Position numbers and translations under genes: made by a program. A stretch of DNA of 64,000 nt from Streptomyces spiroverticillatus (lineage in GTDB: Bacteria > Actinomycetota > Actinomycetes > Streptomycetales > Streptomycetaceae). Position 1 is the first letter of the stretch, and each line of letters starts with the position of its first letter. This document shows, one piece after another, positions 21,101 to 29,833 of the stretch. The notes under the pieces were generated by a model that did no database searches, was not told the origin of the DNA, and worked only from the letters and a program-made list of their open reading frames with translations. The stretch lies in the NCBI GenBank assembly GCA_014650415.1, contig BMUX01000002.1:372001-436000 (forward strand). The letters run 5' to 3'.

Positions 21101-21676
21101 CATCAGCTCCAGGAAGTACCGGCCCTTGCCGAAGATGTCCAGGTAGTCCGATGCCGCCTGCTTGGCCTCGTCGTACTGGCCCAGGCGCAGGCGGGTCTGG
21201 AGCTCGCCGGAGGGGCAGCCCGTGGAGGCGATGAGCCCCTCGGACCACTGGGAGATGGTCTCCTTGTCCATGCGCGGCCACTTCTGGAGCCAGCCCTCGG
21301 CGTACGCGTCGGAGGACAGCTTGAAGAGGTTGTGCAGCCCGGTGCTGTTCGCCGCCCAGATCGTCTTGTGGGTGTAACCGCCCGAACCCGACACGTCGTC
21401 GCGCTTCTGGTGCGGCTGGCCCCACTTGATCTTCCGCTTGTTGCGGCGGGACTCCGGGGCCACGTACGCCTCGATGCCGATGATGGGCGTGACGCCCGCC
21501 TTCTGCGCGGAGTGGAAGAAGTCGTACGCCCCGTGCAGGTTGCCGTGGTCGGACATCGCGATGTGGGACATGCCCATTTCATTGCACGCGTTGAACATGT
21601 CCTTGAGCCGCGCGGCACCGTCCAGCATCGAGTACTGGGTGTGTACGTGGAGGTGCGTAAAGGGCGGCTTGGTCAC
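18140..21676 (-). CDS. dnaE: DNA polymerase III subunit alpha DnaE
   Basis: The replicative polymerase, 1178 residues, full length for DnaE1. A PHP domain comes first (FTHLHVHTQYSMLDG at residues 6-20, MSDHGNLHG following). The C-family polymerase palm contains the catalytic Asp pair in MPDVDIDFDERRR and GPGRGSAAGS upstream. A helix-hairpin-helix region follows, then an OB-fold and C-terminal domain. Start is GTG 21676. The upstream neighbour is divergent and the downstream neighbour convergent, so it is monocistronic. It works with the beta clamp at the replication fork. Confidence 0.97.
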   Translation of the reverse strand: MTKPPFTHLHVHTQYSMLDGAARLKDMFNACNEMGMSHIAMSDHGNLHGAYDFFHSAQKAGVTPIIGIEAYVAPESRRNKRKIKWGQPHQKRDDVSGSGGYTHKTIWAANSTGLHNLFKLSSDAYAEGWLQKWPRMDKETISQWSEGLIASTGCPSGELQTRLRLGQYDEAKQAASDYLDIFGKGRYFLELMDHGIEIERRVRDDLVKIGKELGIPPLVTNDSHYTYAHEASAHDALLCIQTGKNLSDPDRFRFDGTGYYLKSTDEMYAVDSSDAWQEGCRNTLLVAEQIDTTGMFEKRDLMPKFEIPDGFTEVTWFQEEVRVGMQRRYPGGVPEDRQKQAEYEMDTIISMGFPGYFLVVADFIMWAKNQGIAVGPGRGSAAGSIVAYAMGITDLDPITHGLIFERFLNPERISMPDVDIDFDERRRVEVIRYVTEKYGSDKVAMIGTYGKIKAKNAIKDSARVLGYPYAMGDRLTKAMPADVLGKGIDLSGITDPKHPRYSEAGEIRGMYENEPDVKKVIDTAKGVEGLVRQMGVHAAGVIMSSEPIVDHAPIWVRHTDGVTITQWDYPQCESLGLLKMDFLGLRNLTIMDDAVKMVRANKGIDLEMLSLPLDDPKTFELLCRGDTLGVFQFDGGPMRSLLRQMQPDNFEDISAVSALYRPGPMGMNSHTNYAERKNGRQEITPIHPELEEPLKETLGLTYGLIVYQEQVQKAAQIIAGYSLGEADILRRVMGKKKPEELAKNFVLFQAGAKKNGFSDQAIQALWDVLVPFAGYAFNKAHSSAYGLVTYWTAYLKANYPAEYMAALLTSVKDDKDKSAVYLNECRRMGIKVLPPNVNESESNFAAQGDDVILFGLTAVRNVGQNVVDSIIRMRKAKGKYTSFPDFLDKVEAVVCNKRTVESLIKAGAFDEMGHTRKGLVAHHEPMIDNVVQVKRKEAEGQFDLFGGGEEDSSEPGFGLDVEFSDIEWEKSYLLAQEREMLGLYVSDHPLFGLEHVLSDKADAAIAQLTGGEHSDGAVVTVGGIISGLQRKMTKQGNAWAIATVEDLAGSIECMFFPATYQLVSTQLVEDTVVFVKGRLDKREDVPRLVAMELQVPDLSNAGTNAPVVLTIPTVKVTPPMISKLGDILSHHRGNTEVRIKLQGPRKTTVLRLDRHRVTADPALFGDLKVLLGPSCLAG

Positions 21677-21901
21677 GGCGGGGGCCTCCGGTGGCGGGTC
21701 GGTGACAGGCGTTGCGAACGAGAGTCGAGTCTACTTCCACCCACTGACAACGCCCCGGGTTCGACAGTCCGCCGGACCCCCCGGGCACTCAGGGGTACGG
21801 TCGTGCGTTGGACGTGACGACGGGTGCCCCGGCACCCCGGCGCCCCGTCCGAAAAAAGCACCCCGCACGCACATGAACGCCCGCACCAGGAGGCCCCGGC
21901 G

Positions 21902-23227
21902 ATGTCGGTTCCGCAGACAGATGCCACCCAGCGCGGCGAGGAGATCCTCGCCGTGTTCGACACCGCCTTCGGCCAGCTGCTGGCCGCCGACCCGGCGGCC
22001 TTCCGGGTCAAGTTCCGCAAGATGGCCGCGTCCGCCTTCGCCTTCTACCGGGGCACGGCCTGCCTCTTCTACGCCGACCAGGAGCGCGAGCAGCACGCGG
22101 GCCCGTACCTGGACGAGCGGACCTCCCGGGTGTGGATCCACGGCGACCTGCACGCCGAGAACTTCGGCACGTACATGGACGCCGAAGGCCGCCTGATCTT
22201 CAACGTCAACGACTTCGACGAGGCGTACGTCGGCCCCTTCACCTGGGACCTCCAGCGCTTCGCCGCCTCGATCGCCCTCATCGGCTACCAGAAGGCGCTC
22301 GGCGACGACCAGATCACCGACCTGGTGCGGGTGTACGCGGCCGCCTACCGCGAGCGCATCCACCAGCTCGCCACGGGCGCCAAGAACGACGAGGTGCCGC
22401 CCTTCACCCTGGACACCGCGCAGGGCCCGCTGCTCGACGCCCTGCGCGACGCCCGCTCGCTGACCCGGTTCTCCCTGCTGGACTCGATGACGGAGATCCG
22501 TGACTTCGAGCGGCGCTTCGCGCCCGGCGGCGGCTCCATCGACCTGGACGCCGCCACCCGCTACAAGGTGCTGGCCGCCTTCGACGGCTACCTGGAGACG
22601 CTGCCGGAGTCCTCGCTGACCCGCCCCGACTCGTACCGCGTGAAGGACGTCGTGGGCCGCCGGGGCATCGGCATCGGCTCGGCCGGTCTGCCTTCGTACA
22701 ACATCCTGCTCGAAGGCAACAGCGACGCCCTCGAGAACGACGTGATCATCTACATGAAGCAGGGGCAGACCCCGGCGGTCTCCCGGCACATCACGGACGC
22801 CGCCGTCCGCGACTACTTCCAGCACGAGGGCCACCGCACGGTCATCTCGCAGCGCGCCCTCCAGGTGAACGCCGACCCGTGGCTGGGCTGGACCGAACTG
22901 GACGGGCAGGGCCAGCTGGTCGCCGAGGTGTCGCCGTACGCGGTGGACCTGGACTGGTCGGACATCGACGAGCCCGACGAGATCGCGGCCGTCGTCGCCG
23001 ACCTCGGCCGGGCGACCGCCACCATGCACTCCGCCGCCGACGACGAGAGCGGCCACTCGCTGGTCCCCTTCTCCACCGAGCGCGCCATCGACGCGGCCAT
23101 CGCCGCCGACGAGGAGGGCTTCGGCGAGCTGCTCGTGGACTTCGCGCACAGCTACGGGGCTCGCGCCCGCGCCGACCACCAGATCTTCGTGGACCTGTTC
23201 CGCAACGGTCGCATCACAGGTCTGTAG
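21902..23227 (+). CDS. DUF2252 family protein
   Basis: 441 residues. DUF2252 proteins have a kinase-like fold; here WIHGDLHAENFG (about residues 77-88) resembles a catalytic loop HGDxxxxN and VNDFDEAYVGPFTWDL a metal-binding DFDE, as in aminoglycoside phosphotransferase-like enzymes. AGGAGG lies 8 bases before ATG 21902. Substrate unknown; no partner gene is evident. It is followed 26 bases later by a membrane-protein gene that may share the transcript. Confidence 0.85.
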   Translation: MSVPQTDATQRGEEILAVFDTAFGQLLAADPAAFRVKFRKMAASAFAFYRGTACLFYADQEREQHAGPYLDERTSRVWIHGDLHAENFGTYMDAEGRLIFNVNDFDEAYVGPFTWDLQRFAASIALIGYQKALGDDQITDLVRVYAAAYRERIHQLATGAKNDEVPPFTLDTAQGPLLDALRDARSLTRFSLLDSMTEIRDFERRFAPGGGSIDLDAATRYKVLAAFDGYLETLPESSLTRPDSYRVKDVVGRRGIGIGSAGLPSYNILLEGNSDALENDVIIYMKQGQTPAVSRHITDAAVRDYFQHEGHRTVISQRALQVNADPWLGWTELDGQGQLVAEVSPYAVDLDWSDIDEPDEIAAVVADLGRATATMHSAADDESGHSLVPFSTERAIDAAIAADEEGFGELLVDFAHSYGARARADHQIFVDLFRNGRITGL

Positions 23228-23253
23228 CCCTTAGAAGGCCCTTACGGGGGCCC

Positions 23254-23967
23254 ATGGCACACTCACTCACGATGGGCATATCCAGGACTCCGCTTCGCAC
23301 CCTGCGGGCAGCACTCTTCACGGCACTGGTCGTGACGCTGTCCGTGGGTTCGCACGTGCTGCTGTCCGGAGTCCCGCTGCCGCCGCTGACCGTCGTCGCC
23401 CTCGGCGCCGCCGTCTTCGGCCTCGCGTACGCACTGGCCGGGCGGGAGCGCGGCTTCGGCCCGATCGCCGCCCTGCTGGTGCCCCTCGAACTCGCGGCGG
23501 ACACGCTCTTCACCACCGGACAGCACGTCTGTTACGGGCCGTCCGGCGGCCCCGTCGCCGGTGCGTTGCGCTCCTTCGGGTTCGACGTGCTGTGCGGCGG
23601 CACCCCGGTCGGCACCCCCTTCGCGCACGCCGGGGCCGGTGAGCGCGCCGCGCAGCTGCTGGCCTCCCCCGACCCGGCGCTCCCCTGGCTGCTGCTCGGG
23701 GCGCACCTCACGGTCGGGCTGCTGGCCGCCCTGTGGCTGCGGCGCGGCGAGGCCGCCCTCGCCGGTCTGATCCGTACGGCCGCCTGCCTGGCGTTCCGGC
23801 CGCTGCTGCTCGCGGTGGCCACCGTGGCGGGCTTCTTCGCCGTACGGGGTCCGGCGCGTCCGGCGACGCACCGCGACGCGGCGCCCGCCTGGCTGCGCAC
23901 CCGGCACCTCGTGCACTCCGTGGGGCGGCGCGGGCCGCCCGCCACCGGGTTCCACCTCGCCGCCTGA
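23254..23967 (+). CDS. Integral membrane protein, unknown function
   Basis: 237 residues with about five hydrophobic segments (near residues 17-35, 41-60, 67-85, 145-163 and 178-197). An external loop with two cysteines (QHVCYGPSGG and FDVLCGGTP) could form a disulfide. ATG 23254 has a weak SD (GGGGG); ATG 23272 is an alternative with none. It lies between the DUF2252 gene and the thioredoxin-fold gene on the same strand. No family motif recognised. Confidence 0.65.
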   Translation: MAHSLTMGISRTPLRTLRAALFTALVVTLSVGSHVLLSGVPLPPLTVVALGAAVFGLAYALAGRERGFGPIAALLVPLELAADTLFTTGQHVCYGPSGGPVAGALRSFGFDVLCGGTPVGTPFAHAGAGERAAQLLASPDPALPWLLLGAHLTVGLLAALWLRRGEAALAGLIRTAACLAFRPLLLAVATVAGFFAVRGPARPATHRDAAPAWLRTRHLVHSVGRRGPPATGFHLAA

Positions 23968-24030
23968 GCCCGCAGCGGGCCCGGCAGACCCTCGTACGGC
24001 AGATTTCAGTACCCACGGAGTGAAACGATC

Positions 24031-24855
24031 ATGAGCGCACGCAACAACCAGGCGAACAAGGCAGCGGCCCGCGAGCGGCTGAAGGCAGAGCGCGAGCGGC
24101 AGGCGAAGAAGGACAAGACCAAGCGCCAGCTCGTCGTCGCCGGGTCGGTCGTGGCCGTCCTCGCGATAGCCGGCGGCGTCGGCTACTTCGTCGTGCAGGC
24201 CAACAAGCCGAAGGCGTGGGAAGCGGCCGCGGACGTGGCCGAGAAGGGCTCGGTCACCAAGCCCGCCAACACCTCCGGCGCCGACGGCACCACCGTCGTC
24301 ATCGGCAAGGCCGACGCCAAGAAGACCCTGGAGCTGTACGAGGACCCGCGCTGCCCGAGCTGCGCCGCCTTCGAGCAGGCCAACGGCGAGCAGGTGAAGA
24401 AGGACGTCGACGCCGGCAAGTACAAGGTCCAGTACGTCGGCGCGACCTTCATCGACAACATGGCCGGCGGCGAGGGCTCCAAGAACGCCACCAGCGCGCT
24501 GGGTGCCGCCCTCAACGTGAGCGGCGAGGCGTTCCTGGAGTACAAGGGCAAGCTGTACTCGCAGGCGAACCACCCCGACGAGCGCGAGGACAAGTTCGCC
24601 GACGACAACTACCTGATCAAGGTCGCCGACCAGGTCCCCGCCCTGAAGGGCAACAAGAAGTTCCAGGACGCGGTCAAGGGCGGCACCTTCGACGCGTGGG
24701 CGCTGAAGATGTCGGCGAAGTTCGACGCCAGCGGCATCAAGGGCACGCCGACGCTGAAGATGGACGGCAAGACCCTCGTCAAGGAGGGCACCGAGGCCGC
24801 GCCGATGGCCCCGGCGGACTTCGCGGCGGCGATGGAGAAGGCCCTCAAGGCCTGA
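24031..24855 (+). CDS. Membrane-anchored DsbA-like thioredoxin-fold protein
   Basis: 274 residues: a basic cytoplasmic segment (1-33), one membrane span (about 34-54) and an extracytoplasmic thioredoxin/DsbA-like domain. The redox motif CPSC is at 108-111 after LYEDPRC, and the cis-proline loop is GIKGTPTLKMDG. It probably forms or isomerises disulfides in secreted proteins. The N-terminus (ARERLKAERERQAKKDKTKR) is highly charged. A hairpin follows the gene before phoD. Confidence 0.9.
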   Translation: MSARNNQANKAAARERLKAERERQAKKDKTKRQLVVAGSVVAVLAIAGGVGYFVVQANKPKAWEAAADVAEKGSVTKPANTSGADGTTVVIGKADAKKTLELYEDPRCPSCAAFEQANGEQVKKDVDAGKYKVQYVGATFIDNMAGGEGSKNATSALGAALNVSGEAFLEYKGKLYSQANHPDEREDKFADDNYLIKVADQVPALKGNKKFQDAVKGGTFDAWALKMSAKFDASGIKGTPTLKMDGKTLVKEGTEAAPMAPADFAAAMEKALKA

Positions 24856-24895
24856 CCTCGGGCCCGACCCCAGGGCTGACTTTCCGTCAAATTTG

Positions 24896-24925
24896 GCTGA
24901 ACGCCTGGTCAACGGGTGGGTGAAC
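24896..24925 (-). promoter_or_regulatory. PHO-box-like direct repeats upstream of phoD
   Basis: On the minus strand three heptamers follow at 11-12 base intervals: GTTCACC (24919-24925), GTTGACC (24907-24913) and GTTCAGC (24896-24902), with a weaker fourth (TTTGACG, 24885-24891). Streptomyces PhoP binds direct repeats of GTTCACC in 11-base units. The repeats end about 50 bases upstream of the phoD start. Confidence 0.55.
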
Positions 24926-24944
24926 CTTCACGGTTCGCCCACCC
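24914..24944. terminator. Hairpin between the thioredoxin-fold gene and phoD
   Basis: GGGTGGGTGAACC and GGTTCGCCCACCC form 13-base arms with one mismatch around TTCAC. It has no U-run. It may end the upstream transcript, and its left arm overlaps one PHO-box unit. Confidence 0.5.
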
Positions 24945-24962
24945 GAAGGACCTACTGATCAG

Positions 24963-24968
24963 TAATGT
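24963..24968 (+). promoter_or_regulatory. phoD: Candidate -10 for a leaderless phoD mRNA
   Basis: TAATGT lies 8 bases before GTG 24977, with no SD between. With the PHO-box-like repeats further upstream this makes a compact PhoP-type promoter. Confidence 0.45.
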
Positions 24969-24976
24969 GATCACCC

Positions 24977-26656
24977 GTGACCAGTCAAATCACTCCTGCC
25001 ACGGGTGTCGCCTCCTTCACCGGAGCCCCCTCCCGCCGCACGGCCCTCAAGGCCGCTGCCGCCACCGCCTTCGTCGCCCCGGCCCTCGCCGCGACGTCCG
25101 CCGCCCCCGCCCACGCGGCCCCCGCCGCCGCCCCCGTGTTCCTGCACGGCGTGGCCTCCGGGGACCCGCTGCCGGACGGCATCCTGCTCTGGACCCGCAT
25201 CACCCCGACGCCCGAGGCCACGCCCGGCTCCGGGGCCGGCCCGGACGTCGCGGTGGCCTGGGAGGTCGCCGAGGACAAGGCCTTCGCCCGCGTCGTCGCA
25301 CGGGGGACGACGACCGCGAGCGCCGCCGCCGACCACACGGTGAAGGTCGATGTAAGGGGCTTGCGCCAGGCGACCGACTATTACTTCCGCTTCTCCTGCG
25401 GCGACGTCCTCTCCCCCGCCGCCCGCACCCGCACCACCCCGGCCACCGAGTCCGCCGTCGCGGGCGTGCGCTTCGGCGTGGTGTCCTGCGCCAACTGGGA
25501 GTCCGGTTACTTCTCCCCGTACCGCCACCTCGCGGCCCGCTCCGACCTGGACGCGGTCCTGCACCTGGGCGACTACATCTACGAGTACGCGACGGGCGGC
25601 TACCCGGAGCCGAAGTACGTCGTCCGCCAGCACGAGCCGAAGCACGAGATCGTCACCCTCGCCGACTACCGCCTGCGGCACGGCACGTACAAGACCGACC
25701 CCGACCTCCAGGCCCTGCACCACAGACACCCGGTCGTCGCGATCTGGGACGACCACGAGTTCGCCAACGACACCTGGTCGGGAGGCGCCGAGAACCACAC
25801 CCCCGGCACCGAGGGCGACTGGTCGGCGCGCATGGCCGCCGCCAAGCAGGCCTACTTCGAGTGGATGCCGGTCCGCACCTCCACCGCCGGCACCGTCTAC
25901 CGCCGTCTGCGCTGGGGCAAGCTGGCCGACCTGCACCTGTTGGACCTGCGGTCCTTCCGCTCGGAGCAGTCCAAGGTCGGCAGCGGCAAGGTCGACGACC
26001 CGGAGCGTACGATCACCGGCCGCGCCCAGCTCGACTGGCTGAAGTCGGGGCTGGCCGCCTCCGACGCCTCCTGGAAGCTGGTCGGCACCTCGGTGATGAT
26101 CTCGCCGATCGCCTTCGGCTCCGTACCGGCGCACCTCTTCGAGCCGATCGCCGAGCTGGTCGGCCTGCCCAAGGAGGGCATCGCCGTCAACACCGACCAG
26201 TGGGACGGCTACACCGACGACCGCAAGGAACTGATCGGCCACCTGAAGGACCGTTCCGTCACCAACACGGTCTTCCTCACCGGCGACATCCACATGTCCT
26301 GGGCCAACGACGTGCCGGTGAAGGCCGCCACCTACCCGGCCTCGGGCTCGGCGGGCGTCGAGTTCGTGATCACCTCGATCACCTCCGACAACCTGGACGA
26401 CATGCTGCACGTCGCCCCGCAGACCCTGTCGCTCGCGGCGGGCGCGGCCGTGAAGGCCACCAACCGCCATGTGAAGTACGTCGACATGGACTCGCACGGG
26501 TACGGCGTCCTGGACGTGACCCCCGAGCACTCCCAGATGGACTACTACGCGATCTCCGACAAGACCCGCAAGGACGCCACGAGCGCCTGGCGCAGGTCCT
26601 ACCGCACCCGCACCGGCACCCAGCGCGTCGAGCGCGTGTACCAGCCGGTGCGCTGA
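24977..26656 (+). CDS. phoD: Secreted alkaline phosphatase/phosphodiesterase PhoD
   Basis: 559 residues. A twin-arginine signal ([19 protein letters not shown], residues 19-37) ends near AHAAPAAA, so the enzyme is exported folded with its metals. Metal and active-site blocks of the PhoD family are present: [23 protein letters not shown] and [10 protein letters not shown]. Known PhoD enzymes use Fe and Ca and attack phosphodiesters such as teichoic acids. GTG 24977 is the first start that keeps the complete Tat signal. A PhoP-controlled phosphate-starvation role is inferred from the upstream repeats. Confidence 0.93.
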   Translation: MTSQITPATGVASFTGAPSRRTALKAAAATAFVAPALAATSAAPAHAAPAAAPVFLHGVASGDPLPDGILLWTRITPTPEATPGSGAGPDVAVAWEVAEDKAFARVVARGTTTASAAADHTVKVDVRGLRQATDYYFRFSCGDVLSPAARTRTTPATESAVAGVRFGVVSCANWESGYFSPYRHLAARSDLDAVLHLGDYIYEYATGGYPEPKYVVRQHEPKHEIVTLADYRLRHGTYKTDPDLQALHHRHPVVAIWDDHEFANDTWSGGAENHTPGTEGDWSARMAAAKQAYFEWMPVRTSTAGTVYRRLRWGKLADLHLLDLRSFRSEQSKVGSGKVDDPERTITGRAQLDWLKSGLAASDASWKLVGTSVMISPIAFGSVPAHLFEPIAELVGLPKEGIAVNTDQWDGYTDDRKELIGHLKDRSVTNTVFLTGDIHMSWANDVPVKAATYPASGSAGVEFVITSITSDNLDDMLHVAPQTLSLAAGAAVKATNRHVKYVDMDSHGYGVLDVTPEHSQMDYYAISDKTRKDATSAWRRSYRTRTGTQRVERVYQPVR

Positions 26657-26664
26657 TCCACGGA

Positions 26665-26690
26665 CGGGGGCCGCCCTGCGGCGGCCCCCG
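26665..26690. terminator. Bidirectional terminator between phoD and the hydrolase gene
   Basis: CGGGGGCCGCC and its complement around the loop CTGC give an 11-bp stem between convergent stop codons. Confidence 0.8.
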
Positions 26691-26693
26691 CTG

Positions 26694-27263
26694 CTACAGC
26701 GTCTCCAGGAACCCCAGCGCGACCTTCCAGGTCTGCTCCGCCGCGGCCTCGTCGAAGTCGGGCAGCTCCGCGTCGGTGTACAGGTGCCCGGCCCCGGCGT
26801 AGCGGTAGATCTCGACGTCCGCCCCGGCCCGCTGCATCTGGAGGTACCAGGCGTTCAGCCAGTCCTCGGACTCGAAGGGGTCCGGGTCGGCGACGTGCAG
26901 CTGCACCGGCAGCTCGTCGACGGAGGCGTCCTCCGCGATGTCCGAGGTGCCGTGCAGGAGCAGCAGGCCGCGGGCCTTCTCGTCGCCCAGCGCGAGGTTC
27001 TGCGCGACCGCGCCGCCCCAGGAGAAGCCCGCGTAGACCAGGCCCTTCTCGGAGTGGGGCGCGGCGGCCAGCACGGCCCGGCGCAGCAGTTCCTCGCGGC
27101 CGATCCTGTCCAGGACCGCCTGGCCCTCCTCGACGGTGTCGGCCGTTTGACCGTCGTACAGGTCGGGCACGTGCACCTGGTGCCCGGAAGCGCGCAGCCG
27201 CATCGCGGCCGCGTGCACGGCCGGGCGCAGACCGTAGACGGAGTGGAAAAGAATGATGTCCAT
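26694..27263 (-). CDS. Dienelactone-hydrolase-like alpha/beta hydrolase
   Basis: 189 residues, the usual length for the DLH family. The nucleophile elbow is GFSWGG (around residue 98), with Ser in place of the Cys of classical dienelactone hydrolases. The Asp lies in the VADPDPFE strand and the His in YAGAGHLYTD, completing a triad. ATG 27263 is preferred (AGGA 8 bases upstream); ATG 27272 is an alternative. Divergent from the mscS-type gene by 38 bases. A cytoplasmic esterase or lactonase of unknown substrate. Confidence 0.85.
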   Translation of the reverse strand: MDIILFHSVYGLRPAVHAAAMRLRASGHQVHVPDLYDGQTADTVEEGQAVLDRIGREELLRRAVLAAAPHSEKGLVYAGFSWGGAVAQNLALGDEKARGLLLLHGTSDIAEDASVDELPVQLHVADPDPFESEDWLNAWYLQMQRAGADVEIYRYAGAGHLYTDAELPDFDEAAAEQTWKVALGFLETL

Positions 27264-27301
27264 TCCGTCCATCCTGCCACCAGCGCCGGAGTCGCGAATT
27301 C

Positions 27302-28528
27302 ATGGAGAACGTACTGCGTCCGTTGATCGTGCTGGGCGGCTCGGTCGTGCTCACCCTGTTCGTCGGCTGGATCGTCGACGTGGTGCTGCGCCGGGCCGAC
27401 GCCCGACACCACGAGACCCCCCTGTGGGGGCTGCTGCGCCGCTGCCGGCCGCCCCTGATGGTCGTGCTGCTCGCCGCCCTGCTGCGCGGTGCGTACGACC
27501 AGACGAAGCTCAAGCTCATCGAGGACCACGAGAAGGGCATCGGACAGGTCCTGTCCCTGGTCCTCATCGCGGCGACGGCCTGGCTGATCGTGCGGGTGGC
27601 GTCCACGATCGTCGAGTCGTCGTACGCCCGCTACGCCTCCCAGCAGTCCCGCGACGCCGCGCGCGTCCGGCGCGTACGCACCCAGGTCACCCTCATCATG
27701 CGGATCGTGACGGCCGTCGTCGGCGTGGTCGCGGTGGCCGCCATGCTCATGACCTTCCCGAACATGCAGGCCATCGGGAAGTCGATGCTGGCCTCGGCGG
27801 GAATCATCGGAATCGTCGCCGGTGTCGCCGCGCAGTCGACGCTCGGCAACCTCTTCGCGGGCTTCCAGATCGCGTTCGGCGACATGGTGCGGATCGGTGA
27901 CACGGTGGTCGTGGACGGCGAGTGGGGCGTGGTCGAGGAGGTCACGCTGACCTTCCTGGCGGTACGCACCTGGGACGAGCGCCGGATCACCATGCCGGTG
28001 TCGTACTTCACCAGCAAGCCCTTCGAGAACTGGTCGCGCGGCGGCGCGCAGATGACCGGCACGGTCTTCTTCCAGCTCGACCACCACGCCCCGGTCGCCG
28101 CGATGCGCGACCGGCTCCGCGAGATCCTGGCCGCCACCCCCTCCTGGGACGGCCGCGACTGGAGCCTGGCCGTCACGGACACCACGCCCAACACCATGGA
28201 GGTGCGGGTCGTGGTCACCGCGAAGGACGCCGACGACATCTGGACCGTACGGTGTGCGGTCCGCGAGCAGATGATCAACTGGCTGTGCGCCGAGCACCCC
28301 TACGCCCTCCCCAAGGTCAACACGGCGGAGGCGGTCCCGCCCCCGGGCGACCAGTGGCCCACCCGTTCCTCCTCCAACGGCCGCGCCCCGCGCCCCGAGG
28401 AGATCCACACCAACAACGCGGACATCCGCACCGACGACGACGCCCCACCCCCCGGCGCCCGCGGCGCGGCGGCCCGCCGCTCCACCGCCTCCCCCGACGG
28501 CGCCCAGCCGCGCACGGGCCGCGGCTAG
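27302..28528 (+). CDS. MscS-family mechanosensitive ion channel
   Basis: 408 residues. Four hydrophobic segments lead to the pore-lining helix and its extension (SAGIIGIVAGVAAQSTLGNL, with LFAGFQIAF following), the hallmark of MscS. The beta domain (FGDMVRIGDTVVVDGEWGVVEEVTL) and the alpha/beta C-terminal domain come next. A disordered, Pro- and Arg-rich tail of about 70 residues extends past the conserved region. Acts as a pressure-relief channel under osmotic downshock. Confidence 0.92.
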   Translation: MENVLRPLIVLGGSVVLTLFVGWIVDVVLRRADARHHETPLWGLLRRCRPPLMVVLLAALLRGAYDQTKLKLIEDHEKGIGQVLSLVLIAATAWLIVRVASTIVESSYARYASQQSRDAARVRRVRTQVTLIMRIVTAVVGVVAVAAMLMTFPNMQAIGKSMLASAGIIGIVAGVAAQSTLGNLFAGFQIAFGDMVRIGDTVVVDGEWGVVEEVTLTFLAVRTWDERRITMPVSYFTSKPFENWSRGGAQMTGTVFFQLDHHAPVAAMRDRLREILAATPSWDGRDWSLAVTDTTPNTMEVRVVVTAKDADDIWTVRCAVREQMINWLCAEHPYALPKVNTAEAVPPPGDQWPTRSSSNGRAPRPEEIHTNNADIRTDDDAPPPGARGAAARRSTASPDGAQPRTGRG

Positions 28529-28538
28529 CACGCGCAGT

Positions 28539-28579
28539 GCGAAGGGGCCGGACTCCGCCCGGGAGTCCGGCCCCTTCGC
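28539..28579. terminator. Bidirectional terminator after the mscS-type gene
   Basis: A perfect 18-bp stem (GCGAAGGGGCCGGACTCC and complement) with a 5-base loop, between convergent genes. Confidence 0.88.
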
Positions 28580-28585
28580 GTACGC

Positions 28586-29833
28586 CTACCTGCGCAGCAG
28601 CTTCTTCTGTACGGTCTCCAGCGGACCCTGCGCGAACCGGCGCAGCCACAGCGTCGCGAGGCCCACCAACAGCGCGCTCAGGCCCGCCCAGACGCCCATC
28701 ACGGCCCAGGGCCCGTCACCGGCCCAGCGGGCGGCGAGGCCGAGCCCGAAACCGTAGAACAGCAGCATGCACAGGACGTTCTGCAGCACGTAGCAGGACA
28801 GCGCACACCGCCCCACCGCGCTGAACCCGGCGACGGCCCACGAGGACTCCCGGGCCCGGTCCACGAGCGCGCCGATCAGGCCGATGAGGCCGAGGGCGAC
28901 GACGGGGGCCGCGACGTAGCGCTCGATGAGGACGTAGTCGCCGCCCCCGAGCCCGGCGGCGACCGTGAGCGGCAGCCCGGCCCCGAGCCCCCACCGCAGC
29001 ATCCGGGCGCGCAGTGCCCGCCCGCGCGCGTCGTCCCCGAAGGCACCGGCCCTCAGCAGCCGTACGCCCAGCAGGAAGAGGAACACCAGCAGCCCGAAGG
29101 TGAGCACGGGCTCCATCCGCAGCACGAAGGCGTTCTGCAGCCGTACGAGGACCTGCTCGCCGTAACTGCCCTCGGCGTACAGGGCGACCGTTTCCGGGCC
29201 GACGGTGTCCTTGGTCCCGTCGCCGCCCGACGCCAGCAGCCAGGTCCCCAGCAGCATCAGGGTCAGGTGCAGCGCTCCCTGTCCCCACATCAGGATCTTC
29301 CGGAAGCGTTCGGTGCGGGTGAGCGACCAGGCGACCAGGAGCGCGGTGACGGCGTACCCCATGAGCACGTCCCAGGCGAAGACGAGCACGAAGTGCACGG
29401 TCCCCTCGGCGAAGAGGAACAGCGCCCGCCACTTGTACGGTCCGGGCCACGGCGTCCCGCGCCGCCGGGCCGACTCGAACTGGATGGCAAGCCCGACGCC
29501 GAACAGGATCGTCAGCAGCGACAGGAACTTGCCGTCCGCCAGCATCCGGAAGACGCCCTCGGCCGCCCCACCCACGGTGCCGTCCCGCAGGGGTGTCTCC
29601 ATGCCCCCGTGCAGGATGCCGAGTTCGCCGCCGGCGCCCGCGAAGATCCACACGTTCGTCATGAGCGTGCCGAGAATCGCCACCCCGCGCAACACATCAA
29701 GCAACGGCAGCCTCTTCCCGGCCCCCCGCCCGCCCTCCCGGCCCGCCGCCCGATCCGCCTGCCGGCTCGCCCACTGGCCCGCCGCCACCGCTCCGGGAGC
29801 GTGCGCCGCTCCGACCACACCGCTATCCACCAT
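28586..29833 (-). CDS. DUF418 family membrane protein
   Basis: 415 residues with about nine membrane spans. The N-terminal RLPLLDVLRGVAILGTLMTN and the C-terminal block from AVGRCALSCYVLQN onward match the DUF418 family, related to acyltransferase-3-like membrane proteins. ATG 29833 has GAGG 7 bases upstream; the longer reading frame begins at a TTG. The substrate is unknown. It stands alone, between a terminator and a repeat-rich intergenic region. Confidence 0.85.
   Translation of the reverse strand: MVDSGVVGAAHAPGAVAAGQWASRQADRAAGREGGRGAGKRLPLLDVLRGVAILGTLMTNVWIFAGAGGELGILHGGMETPLRDGTVGGAAEGVFRMLADGKFLSLLTILFGVGLAIQFESARRRGTPWPGPYKWRALFLFAEGTVHFVLVFAWDVLMGYAVTALLVAWSLTRTERFRKILMWGQGALHLTLMLLGTWLLASGGDGTKDTVGPETVALYAEGSYGEQVLVRLQNAFVLRMEPVLTFGLLVFLFLLGVRLLRAGAFGDDARGRALRARMLRWGLGAGLPLTVAAGLGGGDYVLIERYVAAPVVALGLIGLIGALVDRARESSWAVAGFSAVGRCALSCYVLQNVLCMLLFYGFGLGLAARWAGDGPWAVMGVWAGLSALLVGLATLWLRRFAQGPLETVQKKLLRR

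Noticed and set aside
17747..21817. A 1356-codon plus-strand frame opposite dnaE
   Set aside because: It is antisense to dnaE over its full length. The composition (strings of L, G, V, D, R and H) is that of a mirrored high-GC gene; dnaE has all its motifs.
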